64,000 nucleotides of DNA, from NCBI RefSeq assembly GCF_026914185.1, contig NC_070575.1, positions 2,108,001 through 2,172,000 on the forward strand, given 5' to 3'. Shown here piece by piece: positions 33,829 through 44,639 of this stretch; position 1 is the first letter of the stretch, and each line of letters opens with the position of its first letter. This DNA comes from Puccinia triticina. Taxonomy: Eukaryota > Basidiomycota > Pucciniomycetes > Pucciniales > Pucciniaceae. The position numbers and the translations under genes are program-made. The notes beneath the pieces were generated by a model. The model had not been told where the DNA came from. It did not search any database and saw nothing but the letters and a program-made list of their open reading frames with translations.

Positions 33829-34180
33829 GTGAGGGATTTTTGCTCCAGGGAAGCTCCTCATGAGGGATTATTGCTGCAGGGGATCTTAACTACACAGCCT
33901 CTCATGCATGTACTGCGCTGCAAACAACGAGGGGTTTATGCTGCAGGAGACACTCAACTACACAGCATCTGCATGCGTGTGCTGCACTGCCTTACAAACA
34001 ATGAGGGCTTTATGCTGCAGGAGATGCCTCCTGTACATCTTATCTACCTGCATATGATGTGCTTCATGTACAAACAATGAGGGATTTATGCTGCAGGAGA
34101 CACTTCCTGTACAGCTTATCTACCTGCATATGCTGTATTATGCGTACAAACAATGAGGGATATATGCTGCATGAGACGCT
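33829..34180. repeat. Tandem repeat, unit about 75 bp
   Basis: GAGGGATTTATGCTGCAGGA and variants start near 33830, 33861, 33929, 34003, 34079 and 34156, so the unit settles to 74-77 bp. Each unit also carries CTACACAGC or GTACAGCTTATCTACCTGC and ACAAACAATGAGG. The frame drifts between units, so coding is unlikely. Confidence 0.85.
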
Positions 34181-34901
34181 TGAGCTACACAGCACTTTCA
34201 TGCATGTACTGCGCTGCATGATGTCATGTGTTGCTATGCAACCAAGCCTTCTTCCATCCTCTTCCACACACTCTGCATCCATTGTCTAACCTGTTCCATT
34301 CCCAATGTTGGGGGTCAAGGCCTCTCCTCCCATCTTGCTCCTTCTTCCCTTCTTCCCCCGCACTGTATTACACACTCCCTCCACTATAATACCTCTGCAA
34401 TGGGCTTTTGGCATTGTCACGCATATGGAACACCACACCGGTTGTGTTGGCCCATTGATTGGAGTGTGTACTCCGCTCGATGACCGGTACAAAGTCTGTA
34501 CCGGCCATCGAGGGGAGTAACAGAGGTAGAGTTGGGGGTGTGTTGTGTAAGGGTGCCAATATCACCCCAAAAACACCCCCAGGGTTACTATATCGGAAAT
34601 GGCGGGGATCATGGGGAGTGATGAGGAAAGTCGTGATGACCCTCAAGTCATAACTTCTCAAATCTGCCAAACATGCGAGTGATGCAATATGGGCCTCGGT
34701 GAGGCCCGGTTATAGAAAAGCAGTGGTTATTACATAACATCACTGCTGCCAAACGGGGCCTGAATTTCAGCGGAAATTCATACATTTATGGCATGTTTGG
34801 TGCGTACCCTTTGGGGTTTCAGAGCCCATTCATACCAATTTGATGCCTAACATTTTGTAAAAAAAATTAAAAATTCACACATTTAGGTTACCCACCCCCT
34901 T

Positions 34902-34902
<1 letters not shown>

Positions 34903-34939
<37 letters not shown>
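34903..34939. repeat. Poly-G tract, 37 bases
   Basis: Uninterrupted G homopolymer preceded by CCCACCCCCTTC and followed by TTCCAGGGTCCTG. It could form G-quadruplex structures on the + strand. True length in the genome is uncertain because homopolymers are hard to sequence. Confidence 0.95.
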
Positions 34940-34941
<2 letters not shown>

Positions 34942-35498
34942 CCAGGGTCCTGAGGGACCTGTGTCAATGTCGTCTCCAAATCAATGCCGATCTTCCCAGA
35001 GTCCGCACCCAGGCCCGTCCACCCATCCACAAAGCTGCAACAATTCCAGACAAAAAATAAACATATATATGCTACATACATACACAGCACAGACCCGGCC
35101 ATTCCAGATCGGAGAGAGAGAAAAAGAGACGTGCATCGATCCGTCTAGTATACAAGCATCCTGGAGAGAGCGGATCAACCGGGAAGGAAAGAAAGAAGAG
35201 AAAAAATAATCCTGCAGAGTACGGGGGAGGCGCTTTGGATGCTATGTGAGAAAAGAGGGCCCAGGAAACAGAGTATTATGGAGTACACATTGTAGATATA
35301 TTTAGTTCCAGGAGTGCCCAAATAGAATCGAATAAAATAAGAAGCTTGTGGGTGAGGGAATGCGGTGTCTTGATGTCTGCGCGTTGCCGAGAGGCGAAGA
35401 AGAGGCCGATCGAGCAGTGCCTGTCCACGGCTTCCTCCGTAGCGGGTCGGCCCGGAACCCGAAGCAGGATCGGAGAGACAAGACACGGCGGGAGCGGG

Positions 35499-38400
35499 TC
35501 ACCACTCCTGTTTCCACGTATTCTGCACGGTCGGGGGATGGTATCCATGGGGCTCTCCGACGGAGCTGGTAGTGGCCTGGCCGGCGACGCCGCCGGCGGG
35601 GAAATGGGGCGAGTGGGCGCCCATCCAGCCGACCATGAGGCCTTCGTAGCCGACGTTACCGCCGGCGAGATGTGCGAACAAGTTGTCGATAGGCACGCCC
35701 ATTGTCTGTGGATTCTGGGCTCCTGCGGAAAGCGGGGCCGCAGAGGCGAAGGTTCCGAAGCCGTGGACGGACGGTCTAGCCGTCCCTGGGCTTCGCGAAC
35801 TGGAGCCGGTTAAAGGATCGAGGCGCTCAGGTCGTGGGCCGTCGAACGCTCTCGATGGGAGCGGCTGTAGGATACAGACCTCGCCGGGCTGATGATGGAT
35901 GCTCGTTGGACTACTGGCCAGGCCGGGCGACGGGATTATCAGTGGCGCCGGTAGATAATTGGGGGGCCCGATGGTGCCCGGTTGGCCCATGCTCGACAAC
36001 GAGGAACGGTCCGACGGATTCAGCTTCGCCTCGGGATGGCGCTCGTATCCGGTCTCTGGGATGAGCGGGGAGGGATAATAAGGTTCCCCCGAATTATCCT
36101 CGTTCTACATTGGAAAAAAAGGCGCACATTTTCAGGGCTAGTTCCAGACACCTGTCCAGAAAAAGAACATAATACCTGAGGGACGGCGGCGAGCGGGATC
36201 CTAAGCGCCTGGACCTGAGCAAGCTCGCCCCTCCTGACCTCGTTGAGAGCGGTCTCGATCGCCAAGATACCGAGGTTAGTGACTTGGGACAAGACGCCGT
36301 AGGAGTGTATGACGGCGGTGAATCGGGAGAGCTCGTCGAAGAGCATCCGGCGCTCCGCGCCGTCCGGGCTCTCTGTGTTCACACTTCCTGTTAGTTCTAC
36401 TCTTGCGCAAGCCATGTTGAGGGAAACTGGGGTAGAGGACTCACTGGCCATTAGCGCTGATAAGGTCAGGCCGCCTACGATTGGATGAAAGCGCGGGTAG
36501 CCACTGCACACACATAAGTCCAAAAAAGTGAGCACAACCTTTCCAAAAAGGGAAAGCGGAGAAAACTATGACAAGCCTGTGTCCCAGAATGCGTGTAGAA
36601 TACTGCAGATGGAGCTGTTCAAGCCTAAGCAACCTAACAGCCCTCGAGATACAGATAGCACGGTGGTGGCTGGCCGACTGATGCATGTAGGGAGGGGCGT
36701 CGGGGGGTGGGGCGGCGAACTTAGTGTGGAAGCGGACGCGGACGGCGCATAGCTGGACGTTGGTGATGATCTTCTGGCTGAACTCGGCCTGCTGTTGGGG
36801 GTCGCTCAACGACTGGCCAGCTATAAACCACACACAGAAAGACATACAATCAGCACCCCTCTTTTCTGCCCACAGGATTTCAAGGCGGAGAGCTTACAGG
36901 GGAAGTTGTCCACATCGATCTCGCACCAGCCCGGGAGTCGCTGGTCGAGCCGATCCAAATCGGCCTCGAAGCCCGCCGCATCGTTCTGCGAGATCCCGCC
37001 CGGCAGAAGGGCGAGTGTGGCCAGTTTACGCAGCTGACGCATCAACAGGGAGCGGAAGGCAAGCCCGGAGATCGCCGCCGGGATCGGGTCCCGGTCCGCG
37101 ATCGAGCGCGGCAAACGGACGTCATGGCCGTCCACACCTACCGGCGAATAGGTCTTCCCCGAGATCGCGCTGAATAGCCAGTCCGTGTTCAGCAGATTAT
37201 CTGCGAAAAAAAAAATCGTTATCTTCCTGCTGGGTCGGGGGAGATGAAGATGGTGGAACTTACAGAATATCCGTCGCCTGTCTTCCGCCTCACGCGGCGA
37301 GAGTTGGGGGTCGACTTGGCTCGGATCGCGGTGCTAGATTAGCAGTCGTCCGATCAATTCTCTCTCTCTGTCAGCGGGAACAGCTGATTGGTGAGGGGGA
37401 GGATGAGGGTGGGGAGCTCACCAGCTGAAGCTTATCGCACGCTTGGTACAAGATACGTGAGTTCAGATTGACCGCGGGCAAGACCTCGTCGTCCTGGCCA
37501 TACAAGACGAACCTAAACGAAGGGATAGCGCATCTGAGCAATGAAGAATGGGCCAGAAGGCAAGAAAAAAGGAGGGCAGAAACTGACACCCAGACGACGA
37601 GACAGACGCTGCGGAGGGCGATGAGGTCGAGCGGCTCGTCGCCGTCGAGCCGCATCCTCAATCCCTGGAGACAGCCCTCGAACCAGAGCTTACTTTTGCC
37701 GTCGGCGCGTTGGGAGTCCGAGAGGGCCTGGGGGGAGGTCGGTCTGAGCAGTCCCCCCCGGTCACGTTTGTCCGCAAGGGTGAAGATGGCCAGCATAGCG
37801 CTCAGCCAGCCGGGCTCCAAGAGGGGCGGGACCGGCATCGGCGAGGGCTCGATCGGCCGGGGAAGGTCCAAGAGAAGCAGGTCGTAGAAAAACTCGATCT
37901 CGAACCGCGTCTGTGGGCCATCGACCACATGGTGCACCAGGTTCACGTAGGAGAGGTAGGTATCTAGCAGCCCTAGTGCTTCCTCTTTCTTCGGCGGGAA
38001 CAGAGAGACCAGGCCGTGGACGCTGTTGATGGTCTGGGTCTTGGGGATGATCGTGCTGGAGACAAGGGGGGGCGGGGGGAGGGGCGTGGCATGGGAGGGG
38101 TTGAGGCCGAAGCCGCGGGCGAACTCAGCCCAGCCGGAGTTGTGGGAGACGAGCAGGGCGCGGACGTTGTTCTGGAGCAGCTGGGCCTCGCCTGAGGCGG
38201 CGGTCGAGCTCCGTTCCTGGTGCGTGGCGCTGGAGTGGGGCAGCTCGGGGGCGTCGAGCTGGAGGGGCGAGATGGCGGAGCCGATGACCAGCCGGGTCAT
38301 CTTGTCGGCCAGGTCCTCCGGATGCGTCTTCGACCCGTCCGCCTCCGCCCCGCCGCCTACTCCATCCTGATCCTGATCCTGCGAGGCATCCTCCGCCGCC

Positions 38401-39017
38401 GACGACGACTCCGGCGGCTGCCCGGCACCACGGAAGCTGCTCGGGTGGTCGCGCAGATCGCCGTGCCCGGTCGACATCGACGCCGCCGCCGTCGCCCGCA
38501 GTGTCTCGATCGTCTGTTGCTGGGCCATGATCATGTTTTCCGCTTCCGCCAGCCGGGCCTTGAGCGTCTTGGTCTGTTTCGTCCGCGAAGACGGCGCACT
38601 GGGACATCTGCACACACCACAAAGGCGCCGGAGATAGCAGCCGCATGACACAACTCCTTCAGCCAGCCGTGCTGCAGTGGGGGACGGATTGAGAGTGGAG
38701 AAGCACATACAATCGGGCTGCAGATCTGTGTTCGCGCGGGACAGCCAGGGTGTCATAGTAGCAGCTGTCGACAGTATGGTGGAGCTGGCAAGTGGAGCAG
38801 GGCTGTTCGAAGTCACACTTCAAACACCAATCGGGGGATCATCCAGTGGGTAATTAGCATTGACAATCGTCGAGGTAAATCAGCCGCTAGGAGGACGATA
38901 AGGAGTGTTTAATACCTTGGACTTTCGGCGCTTGCATGCCCGACAGGCGGGCGGCCGTTGGGGCGGTCTGGGGAGCTTGGTGAGGCTGAGGCCCGGGCCT
39001 ATGAGGCTGGTGGACAT
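35499..39017 (-). CDS. Zn2Cys6 fungal transcription factor
   Basis: Nuclear DNA-binding regulator; the targets cannot be inferred. Exon 1 (39017-38916) and exon 2 (38817-38711) together encode ACRACKRRKSKCDFEQPCST and CQLHHTVDSC, a complete Zn2Cys6 cluster (C-x2-C-x6-C-x5-C-x2-C-x8-C) split by an intron exactly before the third Cys. Exon 3 (38607-37588) begins with a coiled-coil linker (LKARLAEAENMIMAQQQTIE), followed by an acidic/Ser-rich stretch. Exons 4-6 (37512-37422, 37333-37264, 37200-36898) cover the fungal transcription-factor domain, for example NTDWLFSAISGKTYSPVG and AISGLAFRSLLMRQLRKLA. Frames stay in phase through exon 6. Exon limits between 36820 and 36400 are less certain. The last exon ends at 35499 with a Pro/Gly/Ser-rich tail. 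At least ten exons. Confidence 0.85.
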
Positions 39018-40350
39018 TGCAGATGGAAACTGCTATCTGGATTCTGGGCTGGGGGTCTCACTGTCGGGGGCGGCACACAACAACAAGAAAGCCACGAGAG
39101 AGAGAGGGTATGTATGTATGGCTAGAACTTAGAGGTGAGGGTGGGCTGGGGCTGGAGTCTGGTGGGCTGGCTGCTGCTGGTGAGCCGATGGCAGTCTTCC
39201 AGCGTCCTCTTGTCTGTTTGTCAGACTCCGCCTGGTTATCACCGTCATATAACAGCCATTCAACTGCTACGACGTGGTGTAGCAGTTGCAGTACGTCAGG
39301 ATCTCCAGCTGCATCGTGCAACGGGTTGTCTCCAAAAAATACCAACTCAATCGACCCATATCCACACAGGTTTGGCAACTCAGCAGACTGCAGACGACGA
39401 GGCACTGATTAACAGTGCTCCTACTTGAATAAGTTCACAATGTGCCCGATTTGGCCCGCGCCCCTGCCAGCACCCGGGCACATCCTATGCACAGCCGACC
39501 CCCCATCAAAGGGAACCCTCGCCGAACAACAAGGGGCGTGCAGTCCCGTCTCCCCGGGAGGCTCACCTGATAGAAGTGGGGCAAGTGCAAGCCGGGGAGC
39601 CAAAGAGTTTCTCAAGCTGGAATATCTTCTCCTCCACAATTTGGAGGACACTGCCCCAGTTCTATATGTGCATGTCAATGTGGCACACGCTCAGCCCCGG
39701 CTCCGGCACAACCGAAAGTTCGGCCGCCCTGCGCCGGCCGACCTGGAAGCCCTTCCAGAGCCAGATCCAGATTCCAGATGCAGACATATCTGGTCGAGAT
39801 CCGGACGAGCGGACCCTACCAGACCTGTGAGTTTTGCGATCCCTGGCTCAGATCTGGATCTACGACACATCCAATGACGCACCAGTGATCCTTGACACAC
39901 GCTCTCGAAAGTTCTCATCTCCATCCAGCTTCTTCTTCGCTTGCCAAGAGTGCCTGTTTGATGTGCTGAGCCTGAACTGCGGCGCATTGGGCCCGGAAAA
40001 CGTGTCACACCCGCACCAAAACCTCTGGGAATAACATGAGCTATGCCATAGATGTTACAGTATGTACATTAATTATGCTGGCCACAGTTCGAGGCCAAAC
40101 CCTTGGCGCATCGGGTCTCCCTTCAGGAAGTTCATGGCACAGCCGGCCCAACGATCATATACACCCCCCCCCCCCCCACTCAAGCTGAACAGATGAACGT
40201 CATTTTTTTTTGGCAAGGCCACAAAGTCTGTATATGTGTTAGTGTAATTGTAGAGCATTGTAACTTCAGCAGCCTGCCGACCAATGACTGATGTGCGCAA
40301 GACATGGATACCCCCACGTCCCACCTGCACGTACAAAAAAATAGACACAC
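39018..40350. other. Intergenic; upstream of the Zn2Cys6 gene and 3' side of the hydrolase gene
   Basis: GC-rich sequence with overlapping open frames on both strands (the longest is 150 codons at 39425-39877 plus) but no recognised domain. AGATCCAGATTCCAGATGCAG-like repeats of CAGATC occur near 39750-39870. A C homopolymer (about 15) lies near 40166-40180. It probably contains the promoter of the regulator near 39020-39400. Confidence 0.4.
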
Positions 40351-42091
40351 TCATAATGTTTTGAACTTGTTCGAAGCTTGAACGAGCTCTCGGGCGATCC
40401 CGTCTTCCTTTGCAGAATGGCCGCAATCCGGGATGATTTTGAACCTGGAAGAAGAAAGAGGCGAGGAGTTGCAGAATAATAAATGTTGATCTCAGCGGCG
40501 CTCAGAAAGATGCGATGGAGGAGAAGACAGACGCACTCTGCCTCGGGCCACGCTTTGTGCAGCTCCCACGCCGTTGTGGCCGGACATACACCTACCAAAT
40601 ACGAACTCGAGAGATCAGCCCCTCTTTCACTTGCTCCATTTCAATGGTCTAGGACCGCTGCAAAAAAAAAAAAAGATAAGGAGGCATGATCGAGAAGATC
40701 GCACTGACAGTCGTATCGGCCCTGGATGATCACAGCGGGGATGTGGCGGATCTTGTCGACTTCTCCCTTTTCCAACAGCTGTCCGTCGCGCATCCATCCG
40801 CCATTCACAAAGTAGTGACACCTACAAAGACATCCAACAAAACAGAACATAAATCACGGGCGGGGTAGAGGGTGTCGCTAGGCAGTGAGAAGCAAACAAA
40901 GAACTGATGGGGGGAGGGGGGGTTTGGAGAAGGGACTAAACTCGATGCGCGCAAACTTATCCGAAAAGTCGTCCTCATACGCCTTCTTGACGTAGTCTGG
41001 ATCGACCAGCAGCCGGCTGGTCGAGCATTCCCACGCCGACCAGCGCTTGGCGGCCTCGGATCGGACGGCCTTGTCGGGGGAGACGAGGCGCTTGTAGTAC
41101 GCTCCCATCAGGTCGTTCCGCTCCTCTGGCGGGATGATCGAGACGTATTCCTCCCAATCTGCGGGCACCACAAACCCCGAAGTGCAGATATATAGTCAGC
41201 ACGAACTTCAGTGGGTAAACGAAATGCAAAGGGATGGTGGCCGACATTCGGGGAAGATGAAGCTGGTCCCGGGGCCTTGGTAGAAAAACTCCAGCTCGGC
41301 GCGCCGGAGGGCGAAGATGCCGCGCAGGATGAGCCCTTTGACGCGGTCGGGATGGGCCTGTGCGTATGCCAAGGACAGAGTCGAGCCCCAGGATCCCCTA
41401 TCCAGCCAACAACAACAAACAAAATGAGCCATCAACACGATTTCTCGAAGCCGATCCTCCAGCTATTGGTCGTACCCGAAAACCACCCATTTCTCGATCT
41501 TCAGGTGCGCGCGGATCTTCTCGATGTCGGCGACCAGATGCCAGGTGGTGTTTTCCTCCAGACACGACGGCGGCGTCGACTTTCCCGATCTGCATGCACA
41601 AAGCCCGGGTGGATGTAAGGCCCAATATCCGGATGCAGGGATGTTCGGGGGAAGAACCCACCCGCGTTGGTCAAACACCACGATCCGGTAGCTCGCGGGG
41701 TCGAATAATCGTCTGCATGTGTGTCCCGCTCGTTAATTTCGCCTCCTTGGTGTCCGATGGTCTGGGGACACCACTCACCGGTCCTCGGGCGAACATCCGC
41801 CGCCGGGTCCTGCTCAGATCTTCGGGCAGCGTAAGCAGGTCGTTTCACGCTTTTGTCGGTCAGCGGCATAAGAGAGAGAGAAAGGGCCCGCTGACCTCCG
41901 TGGATGAAGACGATCGGATTGCCCTGCGGATTGCCCGATTGTTCGAGATAGAGAGAATGGCTGTGGTCGGAAGCACGCAACTAAGTCTTGAGGCCAGGAT
42001 GAGGTTGGAGGGAGCACACGCACAGGTCGGACACTTGGAGATGCTCGCTCGCGAATGGCTCGACCGGGCCGAACAGGACGCTGCTGCTCAT
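40351..42091 (-). CDS. Proline iminopeptidase-like alpha/beta hydrolase (peptidase S33)
   Basis: Releases N-terminal proline from peptides in the cytosol, if it has the family activity. The start at 42091 reads MSSSVLFGPVEPFASEHLQV. GT-AG splicing then gives SDLHSLYLEQSGNPQGNPIV and FIHGGPGGGC (oxyanion-hole motif). The nucleophile elbow is GGSWGSTLSLAY (Ser, 41400-41370 region). WEEYVSIIPPEERNDLMGAY forms the cap. IIQGRYDCVCPATTAWELHK supplies the acid Asp, and FKIIPDCGHSAKEDGIAREL the catalytic His just before the stop at 40351-40353. All three catalytic residues are present. About nine short exons give roughly 320 residues, the usual family size. Same strand as its neighbours, with no shared promoter implied. 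Confidence 0.85.
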
Positions 42092-42626
42092 GATGCTGGT
42101 CTTCTTTCCTCGCCTGCAGTGGTCTTCGGCTGCTGGTGTGGCCATCGATGACGTCATCCAGAGTCACGCCGGGCTGTCACCAGGGCTTTCACGCTCCAGC
42201 CAGTGTCTGCTGAAGTGGATGATGAGTTTTTCACCCCATAAGGCTGTAGTGCCCTTCAATCGAGCAAACCCATTACTGGCTCACTCTGCTACCTGAGGGA
42301 CATTCATCAAAGGTCTGGGTGCTTCGCTCAGCTGTGTGAGTAGGATCAGGGACCTTGGCCTGAAGCCTATGGATTGCTGGATGAAATGATGACAGAGAAA
42401 TACGGTCGCACATGGGCCCAGGAATTACATTTCAGGAGATGGGGCGAAATTCAATGGGTGGGTTGGAAATGGGGCAGTTCAACTTCAAGGATATATGTAG
42501 ATTAGACGGCATTCACACTTCACCTGAACAAGACCAATCACATAGAAGAAAAGAGTTCTCCATCCAGTATTGATTGGCCAAGAAAGACGAGGACCTGACG
42601 GAGACAAGCTGAAAAAGCCCAGCAGG
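42092..42626. other. Intergenic between PRP31 and the hydrolase gene
   Basis: About 535 bp holding the PRP31 3' end and the hydrolase promoter. No extra gene, repeat or RNA seen. Confidence 0.4.
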
Positions 42627-44639
42627 TCATTTGAGTATTGTAGAGGCACCTTTGTCTTTGCTGCCTGGCACGACCGAGAATCTCCCCTCGACAAACCAGC
42701 CGGGCTTAGCGGCTTCAAGCGTAGCCTGTTGCCTGGCCCTCTGCGCGGCAGGGTCGACGAGTTCGAGGCCCTGGACGGGGGTGAAGACCAAGGAGGAGGA
42801 GGTGCCGGAGGTGAGGGCCGACTGGCCCGACGAGGCCGCACTCGAGCGCAGGGCCGAGAGTCGGTTCTTATTGGCCTTCGAGAGCTTCGCTCGCGACCTG
42901 CTCTCGCCGGCATTCAGGCGCACCTTGCCCGTCGCATTCCCCCCAAGCATGCCCAGCCCTTTGGTTTCGTCGAACGAGCCGATCTCTTCCTCCGCCTCGC
43001 CAAACCGCAGCCGGTTCGTCAGCTTCTTCAACTCCGTCTGCGCGTGCGCCTCCTTGGCCTTCCGAGCCCGCTTTCCCCCGCGTCGTTTCTTCGGTCCTTC
43101 CGAGGGGACCGGGAGCGCTTTGGTCAGCTTCTGGGGCGGCGGCTCGGCGAGTTTCTCGAGCTTGATTTTGATCTCTTCTTTCAGCTTCATCCCGTATGAC
43201 CCGTCTAGATATTGTCGACTATGGTCCATCCTGGTTGCCAATACACATTTCGCACCAATCGTCCTTTGGGCCTTCATCCTGAATGGCTCCTCCGTGTTCC
43301 GAACTAGGTCACACTGATATATAAACCCGGTATGGAGCCTTTGCTGTGAGTGGGTCGAATGAGCCGTTGAGAAGCCAGTAGCCAAGTTTTTCTTTTGGGC
43401 GCCTAGCAACTGAAAGAAAGAAATTGGGTGAGATCGGTGAACAGTAAGAAAAGCGAGGGCAATACTTACATGAACGTTGCACGAAGGCATCTTGCTCAAC
43501 CCACTTAAACCGCCCGCAACACCCATCAGCTTGGCGGCAGTCCGGGTCCCGACGATTGCAGAAAGATTCGGGGCCATGAGTGACATGCGGGATTCCACGT
43601 ATTCTAAGATCTTCCGCCTGGCGTCTTCGAGTTCTTCAGCAGCCAAAACCGCCTTGTCGACGCGATTCCATTCAAGCTCTGTCAACACTCGATCGTCAGA
43701 TACCGTGGCTGCCTCGACTGTGACAATCATCGCTGTCGCCGAGCTCAAGACATCTGGAAGAAAAGAAGGCTACCGGTTAGTCAACCTCGTACCGTAATGA
43801 GCAAAGATAAACTAGCAAAAGGCTGCTTACTTTCGAAGCCTCTAACTGAGCTGAGGTCCGGTGTATTCCCAAACAACCTTACAGCTCTTAGATATTCATA
43901 TGGGTTGGGAAGCAATCGTTCGAGGTTGGGAAAGCGGGGCGCGTAATGATCCCTAATGAACTAAAAATTGCTAGCACACCAGTTTCAGTCCCTCGGACAT
44001 AGTAACAGAGACAGGTGAAAAAATCTTGCAAGATCGGGGACTCACCTTATGTACTACCATCACTTCGTTGTCGATCTCGACCGCCAAATTGTTTGCTTGA
44101 ACGATCAGTCGGTATTCGGCGGCATCGTTACTCATGGCGGTCTCGCCAGAAGGATTTTCGGCGTAATGCTCAATTTTCTGTTCGGGAGGGGAGAAAAAAA
44201 GGATGAGTATTAGCACGATATGCTACCTCAGGCCAAGTAAGGATCTGGAAAACAATAAGACCGCCGAACCCAGCAGATTACGTACTGCCATTACATCCTT
44301 GAGCGTTCGACTATTCCACAGCTTGGCGACCGATCCGACATCGTCAATATCGGTCAACACCATCTTTTTGACGTCGTCGATGTCCATCTCCTGGGCGGGT
44401 TCGGTGCCATTGGTGGGCAAGCTGAGCAAGCCGGTCTTGTCGTCCATCTCTGCACCGTCCTCATCATCGTCGTTGTCTTCGCTGTCTTCGCCATCGGCCG
44501 CGCCACCGTGTTTGCGCTTCGAGCCTCCTGAGACCGGCAAGTTCGGCCGCACAAAGCCGTCCTCGTCCACCTCTCCAGGCGCTCCTTCGGAGCCCGAATC
44601 CCCGTCGAGATCGTTGAGGAGCTCGTCCGCGAGGTCCAT
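42627..44639 (-). CDS. PRP31: U4/U6.U5 tri-snRNP splicing factor Prp31
   Basis: Nuclear pre-mRNA splicing factor that bridges U4 snRNA and the 15.5K/Snu13 protein. Five exons: 44639-44286, 44177-44046, 43960-43831, 43753-43470 and 43409-42627. They sum to 1683 nt, or 560 residues, a typical length. Start chosen at the second Met of the open frame, [16 protein letters not shown], which fits the conserved Prp31 beginning. An acidic stretch is followed by the NOSIC/Nop domain, including [20 protein letters not shown] and [20 protein letters not shown] across introns and the exon 4/5 join. After it come the basic nuclear-localisation run [18 protein letters not shown] and the Prp31 C-terminal domain. 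No defects. Confidence 0.95.

Larger units (their letters stand above)
32667..34760. mobile_element. PIF/Harbinger-like element, 2.1 kb, TSD TGA
   Basis: GGACCCATTTGGCAGCAAT and, further in, GTTATGTGATG at the left are mirrored at the right by CATAACATCACTGCTGCC then AAACGGGGCC. TGA flanks both sides (32664-32666 and 34761-34763). It contains an ACCGGTCAT-type array (32860-33245, in a GATGACCAATGGTCATC version), a tandem repeat (33829-34180), and TACTACTAAC-rich sequence. No transposase frame is recognised, so it seems non-autonomous despite its length. Confidence 0.75.
32450..34965. mobile_element. Outer element with AGGACCCTGGAA termini
   Basis: Left GGGACCAGGACCCTGGAAAC and right TTCCAGGGTCCTGAGGGACC are inverted. 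Next to the ends are copies of ATTCATACATTTNNGG. The terminal motif equals that of 54353-55189. It is interrupted by the PIF-like element at 32667-34760. The poly-G tract at 34903-34939 sits exactly where the C-run of the left end (GAAACCCCC) would be mirrored. Confidence 0.6.

Noticed and set aside
37468..38648. Several plus-strand frames of 110-142 codons
   Set aside because: They are antisense shadows of the GC-rich Zn2Cys6 gene.
39425..39877. 150-codon plus-strand gene upstream of the regulator
   Set aside because: Low-complexity CAGATC repeats and overlapping frames on both strands; no recognisable domain.
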